From Planococcus citri (taxonomy: Eukaryota; Arthropoda; Insecta; Hemiptera; Pseudococcidae): 64,000 bases of DNA. Under the pieces are notes generated by a model. It did not search any database and was not told where the DNA came from. It was given only the letters and a program-made list of their open reading frames with translations. Both the position numbers and the translations under genes were made by a program. Below, piece after piece: positions 9,861-20,227 of the stretch. Numbering within the stretch: the stretch's first letter is position 1; each line of letters opens with the position of its first letter. Where the stretch lies: NCBI RefSeq assembly GCF_950023065.1, contig NC_088679.1, positions 63,674,001-63,738,000 on the forward strand. The letters run 5' to 3'.

Positions 9861-10210
9861 GTGTCGTATTCACGCAACTACTGCATTGAGGCAAGAAATT
9901 TTGATACATTTAATACTTAGAAATTGTAATTTTTTTCGGAAACTTATTAGAATTCATTTATTTAATTTTGGAAAGTCAATTTGATTTTTTTATTACATTT
10001 TTATAAACTTATTAGAATTTATTTATTTATTTTGAAGGTGGTTAGATTTAGTAAGGGGAAGGCTTGTTGTAATGCCTGACCAACCTAGATATTCTGAAAA
10101 AGAAATGCGTAGAGCAATCTCCTCCAATGATTTTATGATAAAACTGGAATTCATAGATCACTTTGGTAAGGAATCTCATCTGTTTACTTGGAATTTAAAG
10201 CATCAAAACA

Positions 10211-10252
10211 AACAAAAAAACAAGAAACAGAATAATTCTGTTTCTTGTTTTT
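10211..10252. repeat. Perfect short palindrome
   Basis: AACAAGAAACAGAAT, one A, then ATTCTGTTTCTTGTT, extended by A and T runs: a hairpin with about 20 paired bases and almost no loop. It abuts the left end of the TIR element at 10254. Confidence 0.7.
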
Positions 10253-10375
10253 TTATGTATCTCAATCTACAAATTTTTTAAAGCTTTTAAAAAATCATAT
10301 TATAATGAGTATTTTAGACTTTAGAATGTGTAAATTCCTTTCGATAGTCATGTCTTCTGGACAAAACAATACGAG

Positions 10376-10579
10376 ATGGTGCAGACCACCGACTCCCGGG
10401 TCCTCAAATCTGCCGCGTCCGCAGGCACCTCCACACCGCCTCGATTTCCGCCAGCTCCAAGATCCACGAGCTCCCCAAGACGACCGCAACGGCAGACGCC
10501 ACCGCCTCGACCAGTGCAACCGGTAAAACCACCGCCCCCAAGGGATCAAAAATTTAATGCCCACTTTCATCGGCGGTAA
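10376..10579 (+). CDS. Proline-rich ORF inside the TIR element
   Basis: 67 codons rich in Pro, Arg, Ser and Thr (RFPPAPRSTSSPRRP, then TPPPRPVQPVKPPPP). Low complexity and basic, with no domain. The minus strand is also open across the same bases, as expected for C/G-rich DNA, so coding status is uncertain. GTAAAACC after CAACCG could be a donor. Confidence 0.25.
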   Translation: MVQTTDSRVLKSAASAGTSTPPRFPPAPRSTSSPRRPQRQTPPPRPVQPVKPPPPRDQKFNAHFHRR

Positions 10580-10589
10580 ATGAGATATT

Positions 10590-10806
10590 AGAATCGTAAT
10601 ATGTCACTTCTAAACTTGATCAGCTGAATCGGCTCGAACCTATACCTAGAAATCCAGATAAGATTAGCAACTCGTTTACAATGATATTTTGCGATAGGAT
10701 GTTCTTCAACGAACAAATACCTCAAGTAGACGAACGAGGCCCGTATTTTCCACAATTAATGTATATCGGTATTGCGCGCAGCATTAAATCTCGATCTAAA
10801 GTCTAA
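10590..10806 (+). CDS. Met-less open frame inside the TIR element
   Basis: About 68 sense codons, including KLDQLNRLEPIPRNPDKIS, FCDRMFFNEQIPQVDERG and PYFPQLMYIGIARSIKSRSK, ending in TAA at the inner edge of the right terminal repeat. The composition looks like real protein sequence, so it may be a captured exon. Family unknown. Confidence 0.3.
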
Positions 10807-11076
10807 AATACTCATTATAATATGATTTTTTAAAAGCTTTAAATGATTCGTAGATGGAGATACATTTCATTTCAGAATATTTCAAATTCATTCATTCTCA
10901 AGGATGGTAAACATTATTACTCAACAGTAAGTACATGTATATTTTCTAAATCACACAAATCGTAATGCTCATTATTTGAGATGAGTTTATCTTGTTTATC
11001 TTTTAGGAAGCCTAAAAGTACATAAATATTTTGTTTTTGAATAGGCTGCCGGTAGATCACAAGTATACTCAGTAAA

Positions 11077-11660
11077 ACCATGCTCTGTCCGAGGCAAAAA
11101 ATACAAAGTTCTGGCTACTTCACCAATGTATGTATGTACTTGTTTTTAGGGGGAAAATAAACCACACCCTTAAAAATTCTTTCTACACAGAACTTGAGAT
11201 ATTTTTGTTAACAAAATCAGTACAGAAATATTCTCGGTTTTGATTGTTGCTCTTTTGCTCATTTCGTTGGTTCGTTTTTTTCAACTATTTGAAAATTTTT
11301 GTCAATCAAAAAAAAATGTTGTGTGAAATTTTCATTATTTTTGTTATAATTGTGTTCATATTTCGATCTCGCGCAAAAACCATGCTCTGTCCGAGGCAAA
11401 AAATACAAAGTTCTGGCTACTTCACCAAGGTATGTACTTGTTTTTAGGGGGAAAATAAACCACACCCTTTAAAATTCTTTCTACACAGAACATGAGATAT
11501 TTTTGTGAACAAAATCAGTATAGAAATATTCTCTGTGTTGTTTGTTGCTCTTTTGCTCTTTTCGTTGGTTCGATTTTCTTTCAACTTTTTTGACAATTTT
11601 TTCAATTAAAAAAAATGTTGTCTGAAACTTTTATTATCATTTTTGTAATAATTGTTGCGC
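11077..11660 (+). repeat. Tandem duplication of a promoter/first-exon segment
   Basis: Two copies of a unit of about 297 bp, 11077-11373 and 11374-11660. Each carries ACCATGCTCTGTCCGAGGCA, a run ending CTGGCTACTTCACC, AACCACACCCTT and, at its end, an ATG opening a hydrophobic peptide (MLCEIFIIFVIIVFIF in the first, MLSETFIIIFVIIVALLAFI in the second). Only the second continues through a donor into the downstream gene. A diverged third copy of the first block lies at about 37448-37515. Confidence 0.65.
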
Positions 11661-12434
11661 TTTTGGCGTTCATATTTCGTGACGAACTGGAAAAAGAATT
11701 ACGTAAGTGAATACCATTCTCTTTGTGTTGTTTCACTTTAATTCTTTTGGCTGTTGGCATTTTTTTTTCAATAAATTTTAATTACTTAATACAAGTAGGT
11801 AAGTACACATAATTAATTTTTTTAAATCAATGTCATTGTTTTTTAAATTACTTATTATCATTTTTTTTCAAGTATCCTCACCATCATCAAAAAATGGAAA
11901 TTCCATCATGGAAAGTATTTGGAGTGATGTGTTTGATTTTGAAAAACCAAACCTACCTGATAAAAAGCCACAAGTAGCTGTGCAGGTACTAGTGCCACTA
12001 GATTTGTCCATTGATAAAATAGAAAATACAATGGATAAAAGTAAGTATATTATGTAAATTACATTTTGTTCCTTAAAAAATATAAAACTGTCATTAATTA
12101 ATTTTTCATTTTTTTTGTTAAAAATCATAAGTGTCCTCAGAAGTGGAGGAAGAGAGAAAAAACATGCTGGAGCACATCGAAATTCTGCGGGGTTTCCTAG
12201 AAAGTGAAGGAACGCCTGCAGAATTGGAGATGCATAAAAAGTACGAAGTCGTCATCAAAAATGTGTTGAATCGAAAGAAACACAACGTAAGGTAACCGAT
12301 TTTTTTACTCCAGCGTGCAAGTAAACAGCTCCTAATTAGTCCAGTTAAAACCAGACACACCAAACAGGTACTGGGGGTTCGGTAATCCTGAAAATAACTG
12401 GTTGAAAGCAAAAAGAGCTTTGAAATTCAAGTAA
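11615..12434 (+). CDS. Four-exon small membrane-anchored protein, unknown function
   Basis: Exons 11615-11702, 11873-12040, 12132-12291 and 12368-12434. The first two introns are phase 1 and the third phase 2, and all four exons join into one open frame of 160 codons with GT-AG borders. Residues 5-21 are a strong hydrophobic segment (FIIIFVIIVALLAFIF) followed by charged DELEKE: a signal anchor or single span. The remainder is soluble, acidic then basic, with a helical stretch (EERKNMLEHIEILRGFLES) and a Trp-containing tail (RYWGFGNPENNW). The stop TAA overlaps a donor-like AAGTAAGT, so a further exon is possible. Family not recognised; agreement of phases makes the model fairly secure. Confidence 0.6.
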
Positions 12435-12454
12435 GTAAAAGTAAAATACATAAC

Positions 12455-12766
12455 ATGGATCAAACTTTTGTTCCAATTGAAAAAATTAGTCTTCCACTGA
12501 GTATATCAAATAAGTTACAATTTCCAGTAATTCGTAAACAATACCCTTTGATCATAGCCGAAGCTATGACTATTCACAAAGCTCAAGGTCAAACTTATCA
12601 AGAAGTTTGTGTTGATTTTAGTAAATCATCACGACGCAGACAAACATTCATTTTTCTGTCCACTGAATGGAATTTAATAGAATTAAGAAGTAAAGCTACT
12701 TTCTTGGTATTAATCAACAAAGTAATAAACTTGGTCCAAAATATCCTAATTGTCCAGTTCTTATGA
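12455..12766 (+). pseudogene. PIF1/Helitron helicase C-terminal fragment
   Basis: The frame contains FPVIRKQYPLIIAEAMTIHK followed by AQGQTYQEVCVDF. This is the late helicase motif of PIF1-like enzymes (R-x-QFPL ... AMTIHKSQG), common in Helitron Rep-helicases. It starts without the Walker A and B parts. After about codon 80 the reading frame is lost; coding-like residues (GINQQSNKLGPKYPNCPVL) continue in another frame. A dead fragment. It may belong with the Helitron pieces near 58.3-58.9 kb only by family, not by position. Confidence 0.65.
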
Positions 12767-13505
12767 CGTAATTTTCGGCTTCCTGTTACATTTTTAATAC
12801 CTATCCACCATTTTCTTTTCCCCATCGATACCCCTGATTTTCTTGGAACAATAAAAGCGATAAGAGCCACAAAATCCGAGTCTCTCTAGCCAACCAATAT
12901 TTCATCATTTCATCACTCCGGTCTTTTTTGTTGAAGCTACAACTTGTTTCTTATGATCATATTGTGGACTTACGAATTTTCAAAATATTTCCTTTTTTGT
13001 TTGTGCTGATCGTTCTTTATTGTACTAAAACTTTATAACTTGGTGCGAATCGAATACAAAAGTGTAGCTTTTTTTACTTTAATCTGATTACCATTCAAGA
13101 AAGGTTTTGAAGTCATTATGAATCAAAGTAAGTGCCTATTTGCATTAATTATTTTTGTTTTTATCAATTTTTAAATTTGCGAGAAATTGATAGGTAATTT
13201 AGAGTCAATTCTCATATGAATTTAGAAAGAGTTTTTAGGATTTGCCCAGACTCCCATTCAATTGTTGTTTTAAATAATTTGAAAGGAACCCATGGTTTCT
13301 TTGATAGAGTGTTGTATTCGTTTACTTAGATACTACTAGCTGATTATTTATTTTGTTTAATTTACTTTATGTATTTCGTTTTTAAAGTTTCAAAATTCTC
13401 AACAATTGGATATCGCTCCCCGTCTCTAGAGTTACATGACTGCATGCACTAGCGGCACTTCCTACAATAGAAAAAATTTTGTAACAAACTGAACGAGACA
13501 GTAAC
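12767..13505. other. Non-coding; 5' flank of the duplicated zinc-ribbon gene
   Basis: No supported ORF. The last 120 bp (13391-13505), with CAATTGGATATCGCTCCCCG and CATGCACTAGCGGCACT, are repeated at 14730-14842 directly before the paralogous gene and are likely its promoter and 5' UTR. Confidence 0.4.
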
Positions 13506-13564
13506 ATGGACCAGAGAAGCGAACCTGAACGTAAGTAGATAAATAATTTCAAAGAGTAAGCCGG
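13391..13564 (+). repeat. Direct repeat unit, first copy (second at 14730-14901)
   Basis: About 172 bp, over 95% identical by eye, containing the probable promoter, 5' UTR, first exon (MDQRSEPE) and donor of two neighbouring small genes 1.34 kb apart. The similarity resumes at 13668/14908 and 13965/15058, so the whole gene was duplicated. Confidence 0.75.
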
Positions 13565-14004
13565 TAGTAGAGTTCACAGGCCTCAGTGAAAATAAAAGTG
13601 GAATTCCGCGACCCGGGAGGCGAGAAACAATTTCCTTAAAGGACTTCAGTCCATTTTTGGAATACGATATTACAATATGCAAACACCCTTACAATAGGGT
13701 TAGTTCCATTTTAGTGAAGCAGCCAACGCACCTTGATCCGCGGTCTGCCAACAAATATCTGGAATGTCCAGAGTGCGGGGGCATGTTAAGAAATGTGACC
13801 TGTCACAATGTGCCCAAAGAAAGTATATATGAATATCCGCTGGTATTTGCTGACAAATCGTGGGCTCTTTCCACAATGGAAGACCTGAAAGCAAAGTGGG
13901 ATGAATCAAAGATCTCGTTTAATATACACCCTAGTAAAAAATGCTACGGTCTGTTTGAACTGGTGTTGAATCGAGAAAGGAACGCGCGAGGATGGCAGAA
14001 CTGA
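13506..14004 (+). CDS. Two-exon zinc-ribbon-like small protein, copy 1 (frameshifted)
   Basis: Exon 1 is 13506-13530 (8 codons plus 1 nt, MDQRSEPE), with a phase-1 donor CTGAAC/GTAAGT. Exon 2 starts at 13715 after TTCCATTTTAG. The joined frame gives LKQPTHL, then CPECGGMLRNVTCH, a short zinc-binding motif (CPxC plus His). Compared with copy 2, 140 extra bases (13825-13964) follow AAAGAAAGT; since 140 is not a multiple of three, the original C-terminus (MAELMK...) is read out of frame and the protein ends ...ARGWQN at 14004. Either copy 1 gained this block or copy 2 lost it. Function unknown. Confidence 0.5.
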
Positions 14005-14112
14005 TGAAGGTATCTCCAAAGAAAAAATATCCAATTAAAAGAGTGGTGAAAACTCAAATACTTGAATAGGTAGTCTCTCACATCGGTACTGTGATTATTT
14101 CTGTTTCAACAG

Positions 14113-14634
14113 ATGAGCCAGTTCCAGGAGAAATGCGAATCATCCTGGTGATATGCATCGTGATAGTAGGCCTCATTGTTTTCGCAATTGTCTGTTTAAC
14201 GGGTACGTTTCCAATAAATCCAAATAGTGCGAGTAAGTTGTCTGTTGTAATTTTTGGTTTGTATGTGAGAGGGGGGTGTATTTTTTAAATTTCATTTCGT
14301 AATAAATTCAATACTTATAACTTATGGTAATTCAATTGTTCAATTTTTTTCCTCATCAGGTAACTCCAATGAAAATTTATTTAAAATTCTTGGATCACTC
14401 GAAAAATTAATTAGGAAATTCAACGCATTGGCCAAAAACACTCACACACGCTCATATGAAGAGCACCTTCTTACCAAGGAGGCCAAGGAGGCCAAGTTTT
14501 TTCATGTGCCGGCCTTACTGGAGATGGTGAGAAAGGGAAACGAGGCAAACATCAACATCTTCAATACGTTGCCACAGCTACCCAACACAGAAGGAATTGA
14601 ATTGGATGACAGTGATATTGACCAATGGCATTGA
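14113..14634 (+). CDS. Single-span membrane protein, exons 2 and 3 of a small gene
   Basis: Exons 14113-14232 and 14360-14634. The first follows TTTCAACAG and accepts phase 1; the donor GCGA/GTAAGT is phase 1 again, and the last exon runs to TGA with no break. Residues include PVPGEM, then a strong membrane segment (IILVICIVIVGLIVFAIVC), then a soluble part with SLEKLIRKFNALAK, helical KEAKEAKFF and an acidic end (ELDDSDIDQWH). No start codon is present in the first exon; exon 1 of the gene at 13506 has a matching phase-1 donor, giving a 139-codon reading frame if spliced, which is inference. Copies of the last exon occur at about 19.6 and 25.85 kb. Confidence 0.5.
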
Positions 14635-14842
14635 TGTGAGAATTTTATTTTTTATGGTCAAATTCGTGAAATTTTATTCGTAAGTAATTCGTGTTTTTTA
14701 TCTATTTCTCTATTTTTCAGAACAACTCAAAATTCTCAACAATTGGATATCGCTCCCCGTCTCTAAAGTTACACGACTGCATGCACTAGCGGCACTACCT
14801 ACAATAGAAAAAAAATTGTAAGAAACTGAACGAGACAGTAAT

Positions 14843-15159
14843 ATGGACCAGAGAAGCGAACCTGAACGTAAGTAGATGAATAATTTCAAAGAGTAAGCCG
14901 TGGATTGCATATTACAATCTGCAAACACCATTACAATAGGGTTAGTTCCATTTTAGTGAAGCAGCCAACGCACCTCAAATATCTAGAACGTCCAGAGTGC
15001 GGGGGCATGTTAAGAAATGTAACCGGTCACAAATGTCCCTATAATGTGCCCAAAGAAAGTGTTGAATCGAGAAAGGAACGCGCGAGGATGGCAGAACTGA
15101 TGAAGATATCTCCACAGAAAAAAAAATCTGACGTTGAAATTAGATCAGACAACCAATAA
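14843..15159 (+). CDS. Two-exon zinc-ribbon-like small protein, copy 2 (75 aa)
   Basis: Exon 1 is 14843-14867 and exon 2 is 14957-15159, joined in phase 1. The protein starts MDQRSEPE, then LKQPTHLKYL, RPECGGMLRNVTGHKCP and a basic tail (ERARMAELMKISPQKKK) ending DNQ. The zinc-like motif is now RPECGG...HKC: the first Cys of copy 1 is Arg here, but HKC supplies another. This copy lacks the 140-bp block of copy 1 and keeps a continuous frame, so it may be the intact version. Function unknown. Confidence 0.55.
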
Positions 15160-16630
15160 GTTGTATTTCCCACCAACACCCAAAAAACCATCAAACATTA
15201 AGGCTAAGCTACCCACGAGAACGATTATACCCCTGACTGGAATGGTCATGGGGTATAACATCGTTATGCGAATAATGAAACGAACAAACAGATATGCGAA
15301 ATGTTGACCAAGCAGGCTCAGCTCCTGGTATTTTCTCATCTCCTCCTTCTCCCATATATTTCAGTCCAACTTTGCCTCCTTCATCTGTGCTTCCCTCCTG
15401 CTTCGTAACGCATTCACGAATTAAAGCTGTTCCCATTCACCATATTTTTTCTCAGTTTTGGTGGTTTACACATAATTACCCATTGATTCCAGATCGGTGA
15501 ACTCGAATTTTAAGCCCATTTCATCAATGATTGGTAGACCCAGCTGCGACCTATGCCTTTACATATTTTTATAGTACTTAGGTATTAATATTTGACCTCT
15601 TAATTGATTATACTTTGATATCTGTTTCAGGTCGTTGCACTTTCCACGCTTGTAGCTGCCAGAAGTTCGTTTTTCGTTTTGTTTTGTTTACCATTTTCAC
15701 AAATTGTAAGATGGCACGTTTAAAAATACACCGAAAAAGCCAAAAAATTTCCAGCTTTTTAGGATAGGAGCCGTTTATTGTCAGTCGGTAAGATAATCAC
15801 CACATGAAATGAACCATATAAATAAACGTTATGCGCGTAAATAATTGGCATCACGTCTTGGTCGTGTTTGTGTATTGTTTTATAATTATATCATAAAATT
15901 GTCATGGAAGGCGAAAGGAGAATCGACCAAAATTTTGGTAGGGATCATATTTACTGGTAGGAAGTTCTCAAGGTTTTCTTAATTGATAAATTAAATTTTT
16001 AATCTTTTAATTAAAACTCAGTTGCATTTATTCAATACAAAAAACCAGAGACGAAAGGTGTGCCATACTAATTCTTCAAAGAATTCAGCACTTGAGCAGT
16101 GTTCACCACTATTCAATTTCAAGTATTGATTTTGTAACTGATTCTAACCCTGAGAAAAATATCAAACTTGCTGAGAAAACAAAAAACGAATTAAGAAAAT
16201 GCGGTGGTGTATAATAAATTGAAAGGTAACCAGAAAGTGAAGAACTGGAATTATTTTCTATCAATTCCAAACAATAAAAACCTATTCATTGATTTCGTAT
16301 TGGGAAGAAACGAACCTACCTGTTTACTTGTCGTACACAGGCCAAATGCCACCTCGTTTTTCTCTCCTTCTTTACGTGGATAAATTTGCTCACACTTTGT
16401 GACTGTTCGCGGTTTCTCAAATTTTGTTTTTGTTTGAAAGTAGCAGGACGGTTCTTGACATGGCTAACATCAACGCCACAGAAAAAAATATCCGATTAAA
16501 AAAAGGGCAAGTTCAATTTTATTTTTTACGTTTTTTATTCATTTTAATTTTATTTTTTAATTATCTGTTTTTTAGGTTATAGGTAGATGGTTTTTTTTTT
16601 TTTAGATATGGCGATAGTCCTGTATTTATC
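15160..16630. other. Non-coding stretch
   Basis: No frame here has domain or splice support. A short ATG frame at 15904 (MEGERRIDQNFGRDH...) ends at a GTAGGA donor-like site and could be a lone first exon; I do not call it. Confidence 0.3.
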
Positions 16631-16631
16631 T

Positions 16632-19440
16632 CATTTAGACCATGTTCGCAAATTTCATCGGACATGGTTCTAAATGAGTTTGCAAAAGTACTCCAGAGCA
16701 ATTCAACATTTATGAGTGACGAGCCATTAAAAGTCCACGTCACCAACATTAAGATGCCTATTAGAGCAGGAAAATAACGTAAAAAAGCGAGGGCGAAAAG
16801 GAAAAAATTGGCACATAAATTTTTTCTTCCGGAATGTGTTCAGATGAACCCCCTGAACTACCAAAAAAAACCCGAACCTCCTAACCCTGGAGCTAATTTT
16901 TTTAGGGGGCTAAAACCGGTTCCGATTTACGTTTTTTGCGATTTACTCCGAAAATATTAGGTTTACGAGAAAAACTACCATGACTAAAAATGTTCCCCTT
17001 CAAATTCTCGACAATTTGATACTACGCTCGATACCCATACCTCAAGAGGGGTGTCTGAAAAAAGTGGTGGAAAGAGTAGGTGTTTGAAAAAAAGTCAGTC
17101 CAATAAATTGATCAAAGTTACCACTTAATATCATTCGTTTTCGCTCAAATTTTTTTTACAAAGTCTACTCACCCAACTATTAGTCACACCACCATTGATT
17201 GGTCTTCATCCCTCCCAAGGGGTTGGTGGGGGATGCTTGGTTTTTCAAGTAACACACAACTGAATCATATATTTGAAAAACGAATCTGGACATGCAATAT
17301 ATCGAATGGTATGTTTTCGAGGTCGCTGAATACGAATACCAACTTATTTTCTGGGTCCAACTCCTCAAAGCCCCTCTGTGCCCCAAAAAGGGGGTTAAAA
17401 TTTTGAAAAATCGTGAAAAGTCGAGTGATATATCGAATGGTATGTTTTCGAGGTCGCTGAGTACGAATATGAACTTGTTTTTTGTGTCCCACCCCCCCTT
17501 TGTTCCTCTGGGCCCCAACAAGAGGCCAAATTTTGAAAAATCATGAAAAGTAGAGTTATATATCAAATGAAATGTTTTTGAGGTCGCCATGCAGGCGCAA
17601 ATATGAACTTATTTTTGGGTCCCACCCCACAATATCCCTCTGTGCCCAAAAAAGGGGCCAAATTTTGAAAAATCCTGGAAAGTAGAGTTATAAGTATATG
17701 GAATGGTATGTTTTCAAGATCGCTGAACACATATTTTTAGAATTCAAAGCACAATGGTTCTCAGCCCCAAAGAAGTTGACGAAAAAACATGGTGTGATCT
17801 TTTTCTTTAAAGATTCACACCATTATTTTAGAAAAAATTCTGAAAATTCATCTCAAAAATACTGATTGGACTAACTTTCGGCGGGAGGAGGGGAGATGTA
17901 AGTAGAGCTACTCGCATTGCCAAGGTATTATTGGGATCGCTGTTCAAAAAGTTTGAACGCTCATTTTGCAAAGAAAACATTTTACATCTCAAGATTTTTC
18001 TTTAAAACGCTCACTCACCTACCTGCAGGTTTTGATTATTTTTCAATAGAAAATAAAATGGAACTAGGACTTTCGCTGTGTTCTCGAATTTCATTGAAAT
18101 AAAATGTATAATCATCCAACTAATTTCTATTTTTAAATTTTGTCTAGGTTCTTACGTGCCACTCGAATTATATTTTCATGGGAAATTTAAATGAAATTAA
18201 TCATTTATAATGTTTCTTTTTTTGCTGAAAAAACTCATAAATTGATAAAAAATTTCAAAATAGAATCCCGAAAACACACCATTTGATATATAACTCTACT
18301 TTCCATGATTTTTCAAAATTTGGCCCCTTTTTTGGGCACAGAGGGATATTGTGGGGTGGGACCCAAAAATAAGTTCATATTTGCGCCTGCATGGCGACCT
18401 CAAAAACATTTCATTTGATATATAACTCTACTTTTCATGATTTTTCAAAATTTGGCCCCTTGTTGGGGCCCAGAGGAACAAAGGGGGGGTGGGACACAAA
18501 AAACAAGTTCATATTCGTACTCAGCGACCTCGAAAACATACCATTCGATATATCACTCGACTTTTCACGATTTTTCAAAATTTTAACCCCCTTTTTGGGG
18601 CACAGAGGGGCTTTGAGGAGTTGGACCCAGAAAATAAGTTGGTATTCGTATTCAGCGACCTCGAAAACATACCATTCGATATATTGCATGTCCAGATTCG
18701 TTTTTCAAATATATGATTCAGTTGTGTGTTACTTGAAAAACCAAGCATCCCCCACCAACCCCTTGGGAGGGATGAAGACCAATCAATGGTGGTGTGACTA
18801 ATAGTTGGGTGAGTAGACTTTGTAAAAAAAATTTGAGCGAAAACGAATGATATTAAGTGGTAACTTTGATCAATTTATTGGACTGACTTTTTTTCAAACA
18901 CCTACTCTTTCCACCACTTTTTTCAGACACCCCTCTTGAGGTATGGGTATCGAGCGTAGTATCAAATTGTCGAGAATTTGAAGGGGAACATTTTTAGTCA
19001 TGGTAGTTTTTCTCGTAAACCTAATATTTTCGGAGTAAATCGCAAAAAACGTAAATCGGAACCGGTTTTAGCCCCCTAAAAAAATTAGCTCCAGGGTTAG
19101 GAGGTTCGGGTTTTTTTTGGTAGTTCAGGGGGTTCATCTGAACACATTCCCGAAGAAAAAATTTATGTGCCAATTTTTTCCTTTTTAAAACCGCTATTTG
19201 CCTGCTCTATATAGGAAGGGGCTCAGAGGGCAAATTTTTATTACTACCTTTCGACGAATTTTGTGACAAAAAGAAGAAAAGTATACTAACAGTAGTAAAT
19301 CCGAACGACTTCCTCTGTTTACCAAGAGCTATAGCCTTCAGCATGGCATATAATGATCAAATCACAAATAAAGAGTCATTATGTGTCGTTGAGAAGAAAA
19401 GATCGTGATCACCTGAAGGAAGCTGCTGAGAAGTTGTGTA
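16632..19440 (+). pseudogene. Polinton/Maverick DNA polymerase B N-terminal fragment, split by a fold-back element
   Basis: Coding-like sequence at 16645-16761 (NEFAKVLQSNSTFMSDEP, then LKVHVTNI) resumes at 19213 (GRGSEGKFLLLPFDEF, KKKKSILTVVN, then LCLPRAIAFSMA). The KKSI...N-D-LCLPRAI block is characteristic of the N-terminal part of protein-primed family B polymerases of Polintons. The two halves are separated only by the element at 16762-19209 and one copy of its TAT duplication. Sister fragments at 20.57 and 22.53 kb are uninterrupted. The catalytic palm is absent, so this is a remnant. Confidence 0.65.
16762..19209. mobile_element. Large fold-back element with tandem subrepeats in both arms
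   Basis: Inverted arms of about 950 bp (16762 to about 17718, and about 18267 to 19209) are nearly identical over most of their length, with a spacer of about 550 bp. The ends are TAGAGCAGG and CCTGCTCTA, flanked by TAT (16759-16761, 19210-19212). Each arm contains about four tandem units of about 130 bp, each with a GGTATGTTTTCGAGGTCGCT-like block (17308, 17438, about 17569, 17707). Long inverted repeats built of subrepeats are typical of Foldback-type DNA elements. The 136-codon frame found in both arms is a product of the subrepeats. No transposase is encoded. Confidence 0.8.
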
Positions 19441-19471
19441 ATGAAGCAGGCTCGCATTTAGTCAAGTGTGA

Positions 19472-19790
19472 GTAAGTTTTCTTTTGTAATTTTTGGTTTG
19501 TATGCGAGGGGGGGTGTATTTTTAAAAATTTAATTTCATAATAAATTCAATACTTATAACTTATGGTAATTCAATTGTTCACTTTTTTCTCATCAAGTAA
19601 CTCCAATGAAAATTTATTTGAAATTCTTGGATCACCAGAAAAATTAATTAGGAAATTCAAGGCATTGGCCAAAACAACTATAATAAAATTAAAAGACATA
19701 TCTTATTAACAGTCCTCATGAATATATTACAATTGGCAATGGATTCAATTCTGGAAAATTTTGTGAAAAATTGTAGTCATCCTTGCAATA
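19472..19790 (+). pseudogene. Copy of the 14.36-kb last exon and its intron
   Basis: 19472-19675 repeats 14231-14440: GTAAGTT donor, TTTTTGGTTTGTATG(C/T)GAG, the acceptor region and NENLFEILGSPEKLIRKF. The acceptor is altered (CATCAAG), and the frame ends after a few new codons. The following 100 bp (19686-19790), with CCTCATGAATATAT and GGATTCAATT(C/T)TGGAAAA, recur at 26022-26125. A dead duplicate. Confidence 0.55.
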
Positions 19791-19858
19791 AAATAGGCAT
19801 CACAATAAGTAATACCAATGGCGATAGGATGGTTCGATAACTGACAAAAGCAAGGAGA

Positions 19859-20014
19859 ATGGATCCGAATAATAACGACATACCCGTGATCAATCTGGTA
19901 AATGTACCGGGGCATGGATGGATCCTAGCTCCCATCCTACCCCCACGTATATACTTCACCAATGAGACGCGACCGACATTTTTGCAATGTCGTCAATTTA
20001 TACGATTGATTTAA
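19859..20014 (+). CDS. TNETRPT small protein, copy 3 (51 aa, truncated)
   Basis: ATG at 19859, TAA at 20012-20014. The first 46 residues match the 4117 protein almost exactly (MDPNNNDIPVINLVN, PGHGWILAPILPPR, YFTNETRPTFLQCRQ), and then it diverges to FIRLI and stops, losing the WPWE part. The 3' flank matches that of copy 1 beyond the fold-back insertion there, so this is a duplicated gene with an internal deletion. Mostly synonymous or conservative differences suggest recent selection in at least one copy. Confidence 0.5.
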   Translation: MDPNNNDIPVINLVNVPGHGWILAPILPPRIYFTNETRPTFLQCRQFIRLI

Positions 20015-20227
20015 ACGTGTACCTCTATCCTAGTCCTAATTAGGGAAAGTCCAATTTTGACACTAATATTTCGATCTGCGGTTCTAAAAATTCTAAATTT
20101 ATTCAAAGTGACAGCCGATGGCGCTTGTTCAAAAAATAGCGACGAAAATGCCATCGCTGGAATAGGGAGTATCCATCTCAGGCTGTCGATAGAACTTTAA
20201 AAATTACAGTCGCTGTAAAAACTGTGG

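Larger units (their letters stand above)
10254..10875. mobile_element. Non-autonomous TIR element with GC-rich coding-like interior
   Basis: Inverted ends of about 75 bp start ATGTATCTC and finish GAGATACAT; both include AAAGCTTTTAAAAAATC(A) and TATTATAATGAGTATTTTAG. The interior at 10370-10575 is far more GC-rich than its surroundings and encodes a proline-rich frame. A second open frame fills 10590-10806. No clear target duplication is seen (T-rich flanks). This may be a gene fragment carried between terminal repeats. Confidence 0.5.

Noticed and set aside
15209..15500. Overlapping plus and minus ORFs rich in Pro/Gly
   Set aside because: Both strands are open over the same bases, with no motif, splice site or duplicate to support either.
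17180..17590. 136-codon minus-strand frame, with a near-identical plus-strand frame at 18391-18801
   Set aside because: Both are produced by the subrepeats in the two arms of the fold-back element; the frames mirror each other and show no protein family.
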